Assembly (NCBI RefSeq): GCF_023184515.1
Contig: NZ_JAAHBP010000020.1
Location: 154,678-218,677, forward strand
DNA length: 64,000 nucleotides
Reading direction: 5' to 3'
Source of the DNA: Streptomyces sp. D2-8
GTDB lineage: Bacteria > Actinomycetota > Actinomycetes > Streptomycetales > Streptomycetaceae
Part shown: piece after piece, positions 1-8,334 of the stretch
Layout: every line of letters begins with the position of its first letter
Position numbering within the stretch: position 1 is the stretch's first letter
Notes under the pieces: generated by a model
The model's database searches: none
The model's input: the letters and a program-made list of their open reading frames with translations, nothing else
Told to the model about the DNA's origin: nothing
Position numbers and translations under genes: made by a program

Positions 1-1148
1 CCGACGGAGGCGGCCGACCGGGAAGCAGCCGAAGATTCTTCGGACGAGGAGGTCACGGAGTCCGGTCCCACGGACGAGGATCCCGCACTGTCCGGGTCGA
101 CGGAGTGGCCGCTCACCGCGCCCCAGGTGGCCTGCGGATCGGTGGTGCCGCCCTCCTCCGTCCAGCCCCGAGCGGCGAGCAGGGTCGCGAGCAGCACGAG
201 GGAGGTCACCCCGACCGCGGCGGCCAGCGCCTTCGTGTGCCTTCTCGGCGTGCCCTGCCGACCGGTCGCCGGCAGGGCGCGGGCCCGGGGGCGGTGGCGT
301 CCGCCGGCGGGCAGGGCGCGCTGGCCCCCGTCGCGCCCCGGCCGTGATGCGAGGTAGCGGCGGGCGCCCCAGCCGAGCACCGTCTCGACGAGCAGATCCT
401 CCAGACCGCCCTCGAAATGGCTGAGTTGCTCGGCGGCGTGCCGGCAGTAGCGGCATGCCATGAGATGCCGCTGCACATCCGGCAGCAGTGCCCCGCCGCG
501 GCGCATGGGGACGTCCAGCAGGCGGTTGTAGTAGCGGCATTCCTGCGTGGGTGCGAGTTCCCGGTGCGCCCGTACGCATCCGGACCGGAATTGCTCGCGC
601 GCCTGCTCCAGGGCGGCCGACGCGGTGGCGGCATCCACCCCCAGCAGACCGGACGGTACGGATATGGGCTCGGCCTCGACCTCCGTGTGCCAGAGCAGGC
701 ATTGGGAAGCCCCCGGAAGACTCCGGAAAGCCCGCTCCGCGAGGCGTCGCCTTTCGGGTGTACGGGAGCGTGCGGCGCGCAGGCCGCGGGCGCCGACGGT
801 TTTGCGGAGTTCCGGCAGCACTCCGGAAATGCCGTCGTCGGCGGCCCACTCCCCGACCGTCTCCCGGACGGCCGTGAGCAGCCGCGGACGCAGGGCGCCG
901 CCGCCCGGCCGGGCCAGTTCCCCGCGGAAGGCGGCGGCCGCCGCCATCGATGCGGAATCCTCCGAGGACGCCAGGCAGATCACGGCGTATTCGTAGACGG
1001 CGCGCCAGTGCCGCGCCAGCAACAGCGCGACGGCGCGCGGTCCTTCAGTGGGTTCGCCGACCCGGGCGAGGAGATTGCGGTCGGACTCCGCGGGTCCCGC
1101 TCCGGGGCGTGGCGGGTAGGGCGGGCGTGGGGGGGTGGGGGATTGCAC
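1..1148 (-). CDS. Sigma-factor-like protein with zinc finger and transmembrane segment (3' end outside window)
   Basis: Partial gene of 382 visible codons, still open at the left edge. I chose the GTG start at 1148 because GGAAGG lies about 10 nt upstream. Residues about 20-190 resemble sigma region 2 (LLLARHWRAVYEYAVICL) and region 4 (AERAFRSLPGASQCLLW). Residues about 202-235 form a zf-HC2-like element with spaced Cys/His (CRYYN, then HLMACRYCRHA). A basic linker precedes one hydrophobic segment (KALAAAVGVTSLVLLATLLA, about 305-326), then a Ser/Asp/Glu-rich presumably external part. Streptomyces proteins of this plan often end in a lectin or NPCBM domain, which would lie outside the window. 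Role inferred: membrane-held sigma-like regulator or its degenerate derivative; it may not bind polymerase. Confidence 0.8.
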   Translation of the reverse strand, partial: MQSPTPPRPPYPPRPGAGPAESDRNLLARVGEPTEGPRAVALLLARHWRAVYEYAVICLASSEDSASMAAAAAFRGELARPGGGALRPRLLTAVRETVGEWAADDGISGVLPELRKTVGARGLRAARSRTPERRRLAERAFRSLPGASQCLLWHTEVEAEPISVPSGLLGVDAATASAALEQAREQFRSGCVRAHRELAPTQECRYYNRLLDVPMRRGGALLPDVQRHLMACRYCRHAAEQLSHFEGGLEDLLVETVLGWGARRYLASRPGRDGGQRALPAGGRHRPRARALPATGRQGTPRRHTKALAAAVGVTSLVLLATLLAARGWTEEGGTTDPQATWGAVSGHSVDPDSAGSSSVGPDSVTSSSEESSAASRSAASV

Positions 1149-1305
1149 GGAACCATTTCCTTCCAGCCGCAGAACGGCATGCGAATTGCGCGTCCGTCGG
1201 AAAGCAGGTGCGTGATTGGTGCATACCTATGCCGCGTCAGCTGCGGACTCGGCTGTGAGGCGGCTCACTTTCGCACATGCGACTGACTGGTAACAAGGAG
1301 TTCGG

Positions 1306-1503
1306 ATGACCCGGATTCAAAACGCGGGGAATTCAGATATGTTACCGGCGGTATCCGCACCGGCTTTCGAAAACCCGGTCGCCGAGGGCCGCAAGTTGTG
1401 CGCACTCAAGGGCGGTTGGTCCACGAAATCTCCAACTCCACAGCGCGCTCCCATGTGGCTCTCGGTTCGCTCCCATCTCCGCGCGCCAGCATGGGCCGCA
1501 TGA
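1306..1503 (+). CDS. Small 65-codon ORF overlapping galU start (leader or coupling peptide candidate)
   Basis: ATG at 1306 is preceded by AAGGAG at 1295-1300, a strong ribosome site with 5-nt spacing. The ORF ends in TGA at 1501-1503, overlapping the ATG of galU at 1500 as ATGA, the usual arrangement for translational coupling. Codon 13 is TTA (1342-1344), the rare codon read by bldA tRNA in Streptomyces. Third-position GC is lower than in neighbours and I recognise no domain, so it may be a regulatory leader rather than a protein with its own job. galU has no good ribosome site of its own, which supports the coupling idea. Confidence 0.45.
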   Translation: MTRIQNAGNSDMLPAVSAPAFENPVAEGRKLCALKGGWSTKSPTPQRAPMWLSVRSHLRAPAWAA

Positions 1504-2447
1504 TCGCCCCCCACCCTTCCGCCCCGGCCGCCCCCGCCCGCACCGTCCGCAAGGCGGTCGTCCCGGCCGCCGGTCTCGGCACCCGCTTCCTGCCCGCCAC
1601 GAAGGCCACGCCCAAGGAGATGCTGCCCGTCGTCGACAAGCCGGCCATCCAGTACGTCGTCGAGGAGGCGGCAGCGGCGGGACTCGACGACGTCCTGATG
1701 GTCACCGGCCGGCACAAGCGGGCCATCGAGGACCACTTCGACCACGCCTTCGAACTGGAGCAGGCCCTCGCGGCCAAGGGCGACACCGTGCGGCTGGACG
1801 CGGTGCGCGACCCGGCACAGCTGGCGAGCATCCACCACATCCGCCAGGGCGACCCGCTCGGCCTCGGCCACGCGGTGCTGTGCGCCCGCCGCCATGTCGG
1901 CGACCAGCCCTTCGCGGTCCTCCTCGGCGACGACCTGATCGACCCGCGCGAGACCCTGCTGAGCCGGATGCTCGACGTCCGCGACCGCCGGCTCGGCAGC
2001 GTGATCGCCCTGATGGAGGTCCCGCCGGAGCAGATCCACCTCTACGGCTGCGCGGCCGTGGAGCCGACCGGCGAGGAGGACGTCGTCCGCGTCACGGGCC
2101 TGGTCGAGAAGCCGGCCCGGCGGCACGCGCCGAGTCGCTACGCCGTCATCGGCCGCTACGTCCTCGACCCGGCCGTCTTCTCGGTCCTGGAGCGCACCCC
2201 ACCGGGCCGGGGCGGCGAGATCCAGCTGACCGACGCCCTCCAGGAGCTGGCCGCGGGCGGCACGGTGCGCGGAGTCGTCTTCAAGGGCCTGCGCTACGAC
2301 ACCGGCGACAAGGCCGACTACCTGCGCACGGTGGTGAGGCTGGCCTGCGAACGGCCCGACCTGGGGCCGGAGTTCGTGGCGTGGCTGAGGGGATTCCTCG
2401 GGGAGCTGGACGGCGCGCGCCCCGGGCACCGGGACGTGGCGGCCTGA
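1500..2447 (+). CDS. galU: UTP--glucose-1-phosphate uridylyltransferase
   Basis: Makes UDP-glucose from UTP and glucose-1-phosphate in the cytoplasm, the glucosyl donor for trehalose, glycogen-type and cell-envelope glycans. The protein shows the bacterial GalU signature AGLGTRFLPATKATPKEML with VVDKPAIQYVVEEA, then GLGHAVLCA and the FAVLLGDD strand, and GDKADYL near the C-terminus. Length from ATG 1500 is 315 aa, normal for the family. An ATG at 1491 is an alternative in the same frame; neither has a clear Shine-Dalgarno, whereas the ATGA overlap with the small upstream ORF favours 1500. It reads alone toward a short terminator. Confidence 0.93.
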   Translation: MIAPHPSAPAAPARTVRKAVVPAAGLGTRFLPATKATPKEMLPVVDKPAIQYVVEEAAAAGLDDVLMVTGRHKRAIEDHFDHAFELEQALAAKGDTVRLDAVRDPAQLASIHHIRQGDPLGLGHAVLCARRHVGDQPFAVLLGDDLIDPRETLLSRMLDVRDRRLGSVIALMEVPPEQIHLYGCAAVEPTGEEDVVRVTGLVEKPARRHAPSRYAVIGRYVLDPAVFSVLERTPPGRGGEIQLTDALQELAAGGTVRGVVFKGLRYDTGDKADYLRTVVRLACERPDLGPEFVAWLRGFLGELDGARPGHRDVAA

Positions 2448-2457
2448 CACGCGAGAG

Positions 2458-2476
2458 CCCCGGCACCCGGCCGGGG
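2458..2476 (+). terminator. Short GC-rich hairpin after galU
   Basis: CCCCGG at 2458-2463 pairs with CCGGGG at 2471-2476 in the gap between convergent galU and the thioesterase gene. The six-pair stem has no U tract, typical of high-GC terminators, and could act in both directions. Confidence 0.45.
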
Positions 2477-2498
2477 TCACGCACACACGGCAGCCTGA

Positions 2499-2951
2499 TC
2501 AGCCGTTGGGCCGCAGGGTCCACACCACGGTCATCTCGCCGGTCACGGCGCCGTCGGCCCGCTGGATGGCGATGGCCACCGGGAACTCGGGGCGCTCACC
2601 GGCGTCGAGCTGCGCGACGACCTCGGAGGCCGGGCGGCCGAGGGTGGCCGTCGCGGTGACGGCGCCCATCGCCAGTTTCTTGTAGGAGATCTCGGCGCTG
2701 ACGGCGAGCGGGACGGCACGCGAGAGCTGGTCGCCGAACGCGGCCAGCACGATCGCCCCGCTCGCGGACTCGCCCAGCGTGAACATCGCGCCGGCGTGCG
2801 GCCCGCCCACGTGGTTGTGGTACTCGCCCTGGTCCGGCAGTGACACCACCGCCCGCTCCGGCGAGGTCTCGAGGAACTCGAGGTTCAGGGTCCGGGCCAT
2901 GGGCACCGTGGCGGCGAGCATCTCGCCGATGGACATCTGGTCTGCGCTCAT
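2499..2951 (-). CDS. Hot-dog-fold thioesterase-like protein (DUF4442/PaaI type)
   Basis: 150 aa single-domain protein with the hot-dog signature YHNHVGGPHAGAMFTLGESA, in which the conserved HxGxxF/L helix surrounds the predicted acyl-CoA pocket. Members of this family hydrolyse acyl-CoA thioesters or are orphan hot-dog proteins; the substrate cannot be told from sequence. It is convergent with galU and divergent from the proline/glutamine-rich membrane protein at 3112. ATG at 2951 gives the family-typical length. Confidence 0.8.
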   Translation of the reverse strand: MSADQMSIGEMLAATVPMARTLNLEFLETSPERAVVSLPDQGEYHNHVGGPHAGAMFTLGESASGAIVLAAFGDQLSRAVPLAVSAEISYKKLAMGAVTATATLGRPASEVVAQLDAGERPEFPVAIAIQRADGAVTGEMTVVWTLRPNG

Positions 2952-3097
2952 GGCCGAATGTTACTCACGAGTAGAGGCGACTGGCCAGGCCGGTATGACG
3001 ACCGCCGCATCGGTCCGCACGACATCCACACCGTCCTGCCGCCGGGTTGCTACGTCTCCGTCCACGGGCAGTGACCGAATCGTGTCCGGAGCGCGGC

Positions 3098-3103
3098 TAG
3101 GGT
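3098..3103 (+). promoter_or_regulatory. -10 element of a likely leaderless promoter
   Basis: TAGGGT ends 8 nt before the ATG at 3112 and no Shine-Dalgarno lies between, the arrangement seen for leaderless mRNAs in Streptomyces. No convincing -35 at standard spacing. Confidence 0.4.
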
Positions 3104-3111
3104 GGCTGCCC

Positions 3112-4119
3112 ATGTGGCCAGGACAGCAGCCGCCCGGGGGCGAGCAGAACCCGCAAGCGAACAACCCGTACCAGCAGCCGGGGTACCAGCAGCCGAATCC
3201 GTACCAGCAGCCGGGGTACCAGCAGCAGCCCGGCCCCTATGGGCAGCAGCCACAGTGGGGCACCCCCGCGCCGGCCGGCGCGCCGCAGCCCCCGCAGGGC
3301 GGTGGCGGCGGCAACCGGACGAAGCTGGTCGCGACCATCGCCGCCACGGCGGTGGTCGTGGCGGCCGGTGTCACCGGCTTCCTGGTGCTGGGCGGCGACA
3401 AGGACGACACGGCGGACGGCGGCGGCAAGAGCGGCACGACGTCGTCGAGTCCGTCGGCCGAGGAGCCGAGCGCCCCCGCCACGGGCGACAACCCCCGCGG
3501 CGGCGAGGAGGCCAAGCCCACGGTCAAGGGCTGGAAGGTCGTCATCAACCCCAAGTGGGGCACGGCCTTCGACGTCCCGGCCGACTGGGAGGTGGCGTCT
3601 CCGACGTCGTCCGTCTTCTTCGAGGACGAGAAGTCCGACGACGGCAAGCCGCTGATCCTCATGTCGGCACCGGCGTTCTACAAGTCCAAGTGGTGCACGA
3701 GCGACGACAACAAGGACGGCAGGACCGAGACCGAGTCGCTGGCCGGGGCGGGCACCAAGGGCGCCGACGGTGCCAAGAACACGGACGAGGTCGCCGTCAA
3801 CCAGGTGGCCTGGTGGGTGTACGGCGGCTACACGCAGCCGGACAAGAAGAGCGTCAAGACCGACGACAAGGCCAAGCCCTACACCACCGCCTCGGGCGTC
3901 AAGGGCAGCGTCGCCTGGGCGCACTCGGAGGACACGCCCGACAAGGGCAAGTGTGCGAGCGACGGCAAGGCGGTCACCTTCGGCTTCAAGAACTCCGCCG
4001 GCGACTTCGTCGCGTGGAGCTTCTTCGGCGCCAAGGGCGTCAAGGGCGAGGTGCCCGAGAAGACCGTCATGAAGATCCTCAGCACGGTCCGGCTGCACGG
4101 CGAACCGACCGGCGGCTGA
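3112..4119 (+). CDS. Pro/Gln/Gly-rich single-pass membrane-anchored protein
   Basis: 335 aa. Residues 1-65 are low complexity with repeated NPYQQPGYQQ units, followed by one transmembrane helix at about 72-95 (basic NRTKL, then a hydrophobic Ala/Val-rich stretch), a Ser/Thr/Gly linker, and an external domain of about 190 residues beginning KGWKVVINPKWGTAFDVP. The external part has two Cys and a WWVYGGY motif and looks like a lipid- or surface-exposed beta domain, but I assign no family. Such PQG-rich N-termini are common on Streptomyces membrane proteins of unknown role. A TAGGGT box just before the ATG suggests leaderless transcription. Confidence 0.8.
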   Translation: MWPGQQPPGGEQNPQANNPYQQPGYQQPNPYQQPGYQQQPGPYGQQPQWGTPAPAGAPQPPQGGGGGNRTKLVATIAATAVVVAAGVTGFLVLGGDKDDTADGGGKSGTTSSSPSAEEPSAPATGDNPRGGEEAKPTVKGWKVVINPKWGTAFDVPADWEVASPTSSVFFEDEKSDDGKPLILMSAPAFYKSKWCTSDDNKDGRTETESLAGAGTKGADGAKNTDEVAVNQVAWWVYGGYTQPDKKSVKTDDKAKPYTTASGVKGSVAWAHSEDTPDKGKCASDGKAVTFGFKNSAGDFVAWSFFGAKGVKGEVPEKTVMKILSTVRLHGEPTGG

Positions 4120-4132
4120 CCCGGGAACGGAA

Positions 4133-4164
4133 CGGGCCCGCCCCCTGCGACAGGGGCGGGCCCG
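4133..4164. terminator. Bidirectional terminator hairpin
   Basis: Twelve perfect pairs: CGGGCCCGCCCC (4133-4144) with GGGGCGGGCCCG (4153-4164), 8-nt loop, between the convergent membrane-protein gene and the secreted SH3-like gene. Confidence 0.8.
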
Positions 4165-4189
4165 GCTCACCGGAGCCTCGTGACGGGCG

Positions 4190-4519
4190 TCAGCCCCTCA
4201 GGTACCCGCGGTAGACCCAGCGGCCCGAGATGGAGTCCTCGTCGACGCGGCAGCTGCCGATGCAGACCCAGGGGTTGCCTGAGGAGTTGGTGCAGTCCCA
4301 GTAGGCGTGCACCTCGTTGTTCTTGTAGACGTAGCCGACCACCTTGGCGTTCGCCGAGAAGCTGGAGTGGACCGCGGCCTTCTCCTTGACGACCACGTAG
4401 TCGTGGGACGTCGGCCGGCACGTGAAACCGGCCGCCGAGGCGGACCCCGCGCCCATGACGGGCAGCGCGGCACCGATGAGTGCCGCCGTGGCCAGCAGCG
4501 TCGCAGAACGCTTGTGCAT
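4190..4519 (-). CDS. Small secreted SH3-like protein
   Basis: 109 aa. ATG at 4519 is preceded by GGAAGGAA, better than the upstream in-frame ATG at 4546. The N-terminus is a Sec signal peptide (MHKRSATLLATAALIGAAL, predicted cut after ASA). The mature part carries four Cys and short beta-strand motifs (DYVVVKEKAAVHSSFSANAK, VVGYVYKNNEVHAY) like bacterial SH3 domains, which bind cell-wall peptide in many secreted proteins. Function inferred to be extracellular or wall-associated; no catalytic domain is present. Confidence 0.75.
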   Translation of the reverse strand: MHKRSATLLATAALIGAALPVMGAGSASAAGFTCRPTSHDYVVVKEKAAVHSSFSANAKVVGYVYKNNEVHAYWDCTNSSGNPWVCIGSCRVDEDSISGRWVYRGYLRG

Positions 4520-4626
4520 GTGGTTCCTTCCCCGATTCAAGGTCAAATCAAGATCAACTCAGCTTTGCGCCGTGACGCCGCGCAAACGGTTTGGCAGGAC
4601 GGGCCCTCGGCGGCGATAGTCGCCCG

Positions 4627-5931
4627 GTGACGTCCCCGACCGCCTCCTTCCTGGGCCCCCGCAGACCCTCCTGGGCGGGCCGCAACTACTCCCTGCTGAC
4701 CGCCGCCGCGGTCGTCACCGGTCTGGGCAGCCACGGCGCCCTGGTCGCGGCGGCGTTCGCGGTCCTCGAAACGGGCGGCGACGGCGGTGACGTCGGCCTG
4801 GTGGCGGCTGCGCGGACGCTGCCTCTCGTGCTGTTCCTGCTGATCGGCGGCGCCGTCGCGGACCGGCTGCCCCGGCACCATGTGATGGTCGCGGCCAACG
4901 TCCTGAACTGCCTCTCCCAGGCCGCCTTCGCCGTGTTGGTGCTGGCCGGGGAGCCCCGGCTGTGGCACATGATGCTGCTCGCCGCGCTCGGCGGTACCGG
5001 CCAGGCCTTCTTCGGCCCGGCCGCCGAGGGCATGCTGATGTCCTCGGTCGAGGGCGAGCACGCGGGCCGCGCGTTCGCCGTGTTCCGGATGGCGATGCAG
5101 GGCGCGGTCCTCGGCGGTGCCGCGCTCGGCGGCGCCATGGTCGCGGCGATCGGGCCCGGCTGGGTGCTCGCGGCGGACGCGGCGGCCTTCGCGCTCGCCG
5201 GGGCGCTCCGGGCCTTCCTCGACGTCGGCCACATCCCGCCCCGCGCCCCGGGCGGCGGCCTGCTCGCCGACCTGCGGGACGGCTGGCGCGAGTTCGCCGA
5301 CCGCCCCTGGCTGTGGGGCATCGTCGTCCAGTTCTCCATCGCCAACGCGGTCGTCGCCGCCGCGGACGCGGTCTACGGCCCGCTCGTCGCCCGCGACCAC
5401 CTCGGCGGTGCGGGCCCCTGGGGACTCGCGCTGGGCGCGTTCGGCGCGGGCACGGTCGCCGGCGCCCTGCTGATGACCCGCTGGAAGCCCCGCCGGCTGC
5501 TCCTCGCCGGCACCCTCTGCGTGTTCCCCCTGGCCCTGCCCTCGGCCGCCCTCGCCGTCCCGGTGCCGATCGGCGTCCTGTTCGGGGTGATGTTCGTCGC
5601 CGGGGCGACGGTGGAGGTGTTCGGCGTGTCCTGGATGACGGCACTGCACCAGGAGATCCCCGAGCACAAGCTCTCCCGCGTCTCGGCGTACGACTGGTTC
5701 GGCTCCGTCGCGCTGGTCCCCCTCGCCACGGCCGCGGCCGGCCCGGCGGAGGAGGTCTTCGGCCGCACGGCGGCCCTGTGGGGCTGCGCCGGCCTGGTCG
5801 TCCTGGTCACGGCGACCGTGCTGTGCGTACCGGACGTACGCAATCTGCGCCGCCGGACCACACCGGTGGCCAAGGGCGGCACCGAGCGCGCGTCAGCCGA
5901 TGCCGAACGCCCCGTCGGGGGGCTCGGGTGA
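4627..5931 (+). CDS. MFS transporter (exporter type)
   Basis: 434 aa with about 12 hydrophobic segments in two six-helix halves; the MFS loop motif appears as GGAVADRLPRHHVMVAAN after helix 2. The pattern matches the enterobactin/drug exporter group that contains MFS_1/MFS_3 proteins. Start GTG at 4627 lacks a clear ribosome site and may be leaderless (GATAGT just upstream); an in-frame ATG at 4591 is the alternative. Its last 39 bp overlap the 3' end of the convergent methyltransferase gene. Substrate unknown. Confidence 0.85.
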   Translation: MTSPTASFLGPRRPSWAGRNYSLLTAAAVVTGLGSHGALVAAAFAVLETGGDGGDVGLVAAARTLPLVLFLLIGGAVADRLPRHHVMVAANVLNCLSQAAFAVLVLAGEPRLWHMMLLAALGGTGQAFFGPAAEGMLMSSVEGEHAGRAFAVFRMAMQGAVLGGAALGGAMVAAIGPGWVLAADAAAFALAGALRAFLDVGHIPPRAPGGGLLADLRDGWREFADRPWLWGIVVQFSIANAVVAAADAVYGPLVARDHLGGAGPWGLALGAFGAGTVAGALLMTRWKPRRLLLAGTLCVFPLALPSAALAVPVPIGVLFGVMFVAGATVEVFGVSWMTALHQEIPEHKLSRVSAYDWFGSVALVPLATAAAGPAEEVFGRTAALWGCAGLVVLVTATVLCVPDVRNLRRRTTPVAKGGTERASADAERPVGGLG

Positions 5932-6738
5932 CGGCACGGCGTCCTCGTCCCGCACCGCCCGCGCGCTCCCGATGAACTCCCGCAGGGCGACGCCGTGTTC
6001 GACCCGGGCCGGGAAGGCGTCGGCGGCGGTGAGCCGGGCCAGGGCGGCGATGTCGATCGCCTGCTGCCCGGCGACGAGCACGGCGTTCCCGAACCGCCGC
6101 CCCCGCAGCACCCCCGGCTCGGCGATCAGCGCGAGTTCCTCGAAGACGGTGGCCAGCGTGGCGAGTTGCGACCGCAGGAAGCCGAAGGGCGCGGCGTCGG
6201 GGAGATTGGCGAGATAGACCCCGCTCCCCCGCAGCACGCGCGCGGCCTCCCTGACGTAGGTGACCGACGTGAGGTGGGCCGGCACCCGCGACCCGCTGAA
6301 GACGTCCGCGAGGAGAACGTCCGCCGAGGCCGCGGGAGCGTGCTCCAGCCAGACCCGTGCGTCCGCCGCGTGCAGGGCGGTGTTCGCGTCGTCCGGCAGC
6401 GGCAGATGCTCGGACACCAGCTCCAGCAGCCCCCGGTCGGCCTCGACGACGTCCTGCCGCGAGCCCGGCCGGGTCACGGCCACGTACCGGGGCAACGTGA
6501 GCGCCCCTCCCCCGAGATGCACCACGTCCAGCGCCCGCCCCGGCTCGGCCACGACATCCAGCACGTGCCCGAGCCGCCGCGTGTACTCGAACTCCAGGTG
6601 CGCGGGGTCGTCCAGATCGACGTAGGACTGCGGAGCCCCGTCCACGGTCAGCAGCCAGGCCCGTTCCCGGTCGACGTCGGGCATGAGCTTGGCGGTGCCG
6701 TGATCGGTGGTTCTGGCCACGGGAATGGGATCCTTCAC
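5893..6738 (-). CDS. Spermidine-synthase-like methyltransferase-fold protein
   Basis: 281 aa from GTG 6738. It has the Rossmann SAM/decarboxylated-SAM pocket of spermidine synthases: VHLGGGALTLPRYVA (glycine loop), VVEADRGLLEL (acidic strand end), DARVWLEH and DVLLADVFSGSRVP. No adenosylmethionine decarboxylase lies nearby and actinobacterial members of this family are usually uncharacterised, so polyamine synthesis is not assured. It lies 86 bp downstream of tuf3 on the same strand. The 3' end overlaps the MFS gene by 39 bp. Confidence 0.8.
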   Translation of the reverse strand: MKDPIPVARTTDHGTAKLMPDVDRERAWLLTVDGAPQSYVDLDDPAHLEFEYTRRLGHVLDVVAEPGRALDVVHLGGGALTLPRYVAVTRPGSRQDVVEADRGLLELVSEHLPLPDDANTALHAADARVWLEHAPAASADVLLADVFSGSRVPAHLTSVTYVREAARVLRGSGVYLANLPDAAPFGFLRSQLATLATVFEELALIAEPGVLRGRRFGNAVLVAGQQAIDIAALARLTAADAFPARVEHGVALREFIGSARAVRDEDAVPSPEPPDGAFGIG

Positions 6739-6768
6739 CCCGCCATTGTGCAGGGGGCGATCGCCCTT

Positions 6769-6804
6769 CTGGGGCGCGGGGAACCGCGCGACCAGCCACA
6801 ACGG
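6769..6804. repeat. Streptomyces-type intergenic repeat
   Basis: The gap between tuf3 and the methyltransferase gene contains GGGGCGCGGGGAACCGCGC followed by GACCAGCCACAACG. This string, with small variations, recurs in gaps throughout Streptomyces chromosomes in my experience; I saw only this copy in the window. The palindromic core may also act as a terminator for tuf3. Confidence 0.5.
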
Positions 6805-6824
6805 TCCCGCAGTCCCCCACGACC

Positions 6825-7994
6825 TCAGCCCACCACGGTCACGGTCCCCGCCCCGACGGTCCGCCCACCCTCACGGATGGCGAACCCGAGCCCCGCCTCC
6901 AACGGCACGTCCCGCCCCAGTTCCACGGTCATGGCAACGGTGTCGCCGGGCCGGGCCACCGCCACCTCACCCAGGTCGACCACCCCCACCACATCCGCGG
7001 TCCGGATGTAGAACTGCGGCCGGTACCCGGAGGAGACGGGCGTCGTCCGCCCGCCCTCACGGGCCGACAGGACGTACACCTGCGCCGAGAAACGCCGCCG
7101 CGGCTTCACACTCCCCGGCGCCGCGATCACATGCCCCCGCCGCACGGCACCCCGCGGCACCCCTCGCAACAGCAACGCCACGTTGTCCCCGGCCTGCGCC
7201 TCCTCCATCGGCTTACCGAAGGTCTCCAGGCCCGTGACCACCGTGTCGACAGCGGCCCCGAGGACCTCGACCCGGTCACCGACGCGCACCACACCCCGCT
7301 CGACCGCCCCGGTCACCACGGTCCCCCGCCCGGTGATGGTCAACACGTTCTCCACCGACAGCAGGAACGGCGCGTCCAGATACCGCTCGGGCATCGGCAC
7401 ATACGTGTCCACCGCGTCGAGCAGCGCCTCGATGGACGCCGTCCAGCGGGGGTCCCCCTCCAGCGCCTTCAGGCCGGAGACGCGTACGACGGGTACGGAG
7501 TCACCGCCGTAGCCGTGCGCGGTGAGCAGGTCGCGGACCTCCAGCTCGACCAGGTCGGTCAGCTCCTCGTCCCCCGCGTCGGCCTTGTTGAGGGCGACCA
7601 CGATGTGGTCGACGCCCACCTGCCGGGCGAGCAGGACGTGTTCGGCGGTCTGCGGCATGATCCCGTCGAGCGCGGAGACGACGAGGATCGCCCCGTCGAG
7701 CTGGGCGGCGCCGGTGACCATGTTCTTGACGTAGTCGGCGTGGCCCGGCATGTCGACGTGCGCGTAGTGCCGGGTGTCGGTCTCGTACTCGACGTGCGCG
7801 ATGTTGATGGTGATGCCGCGCGCCGCCTCCTCGGGCGCCCGGTCGATCCGGTCGAACGGCACGTAGGCGCCGCTGCCGCGGTCGGCGAGGACCTTGGTGA
7901 TGGCGGCGGTCAGTGTGGTCTTGCCGTGGTCGACATGACCCATCGTGCCGATGTTGAGATGCGGTTTCGTGCGGACATAAGCCGTTTTGGACAT
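6825..7994 (-). CDS. tuf3: Elongation factor Tu, divergent third copy
   Basis: 389 aa. All three EF-Tu domains are present. GTPase motifs: GHVDHGKTT (P-loop), RGITIN (switch I), DMPGHADY (G3, usually DCPGHADY), NKAD (G4, usually NKCD) and SGLK (G5, usually SALK). It is shorter and more divergent than housekeeping tuf1 (about 397 aa), matching Streptomyces tuf3, reported in S. coelicolor and S. ramocissimus as a starvation/stringent-response copy. It stands alone with a 340-bp upstream gap rather than in the str operon. ATG at 7994 follows GAGGTACAGCC. The second domain (PFLLSVENVLTITGRGTVV) is intact, so tRNA delivery remains plausible. Confidence 0.92.
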   Translation of the reverse strand: MSKTAYVRTKPHLNIGTMGHVDHGKTTLTAAITKVLADRGSGAYVPFDRIDRAPEEAARGITINIAHVEYETDTRHYAHVDMPGHADYVKNMVTGAAQLDGAILVVSALDGIMPQTAEHVLLARQVGVDHIVVALNKADAGDEELTDLVELEVRDLLTAHGYGGDSVPVVRVSGLKALEGDPRWTASIEALLDAVDTYVPMPERYLDAPFLLSVENVLTITGRGTVVTGAVERGVVRVGDRVEVLGAAVDTVVTGLETFGKPMEEAQAGDNVALLLRGVPRGAVRRGHVIAAPGSVKPRRRFSAQVYVLSAREGGRTTPVSSGYRPQFYIRTADVVGVVDLGEVAVARPGDTVAMTVELGRDVPLEAGLGFAIREGGRTVGAGTVTVVG

Positions 7995-8334
7995 GGCTGT
8001 ACCTCGAAGCGTCTGCTCGGTGAAGAAGAAGTGGGACCCCGAGGACCTGCCCGACCCTCCCCTTGCGGGGTCCGCCGGACGAACCGGAGAGGGTCAGCTT
8101 CGGGCGCCGTCCATGACGGCCGTGGGATCGACGACGGCAGCCTTCGGGGCATCCGTGACCACGGATGCTGCGAGGGCGAAGGCGTGCCGGAACATGTCGT
8201 CGATCATTGCCGACGCTTCACCGCACGTCGAATGGTTTTCGGTTGCCCGGGCAGGGGGTTGCGCATCGCTGCCTGTGACGCTCGTGAGACGAACCATACG
8301 GCGATCACACACATTTGTCGGTTAGTGTCACCGG
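7995..8334. promoter_or_regulatory. tuf3 / VTT protein divergent control region
   Basis: 340 bp between divergent genes. The rightward end has TTAGTGTC just before the ATG at 8335, fitting a -10 box TAGTGT for a leaderless start. On the minus strand a short high-GC3 ORF (8094-8207, ATG 8207, 37 codons) precedes tuf3; I cannot show that it is translated. No hairpin strong enough to call an attenuator. Confidence 0.4.

Noticed and set aside
3160..3250. CCGGGGTACCAGCAGCC-type repeats as a CRISPR-like array
   Set aside because: In-frame codon repeats for PGYQQ in a membrane protein; no spacers.
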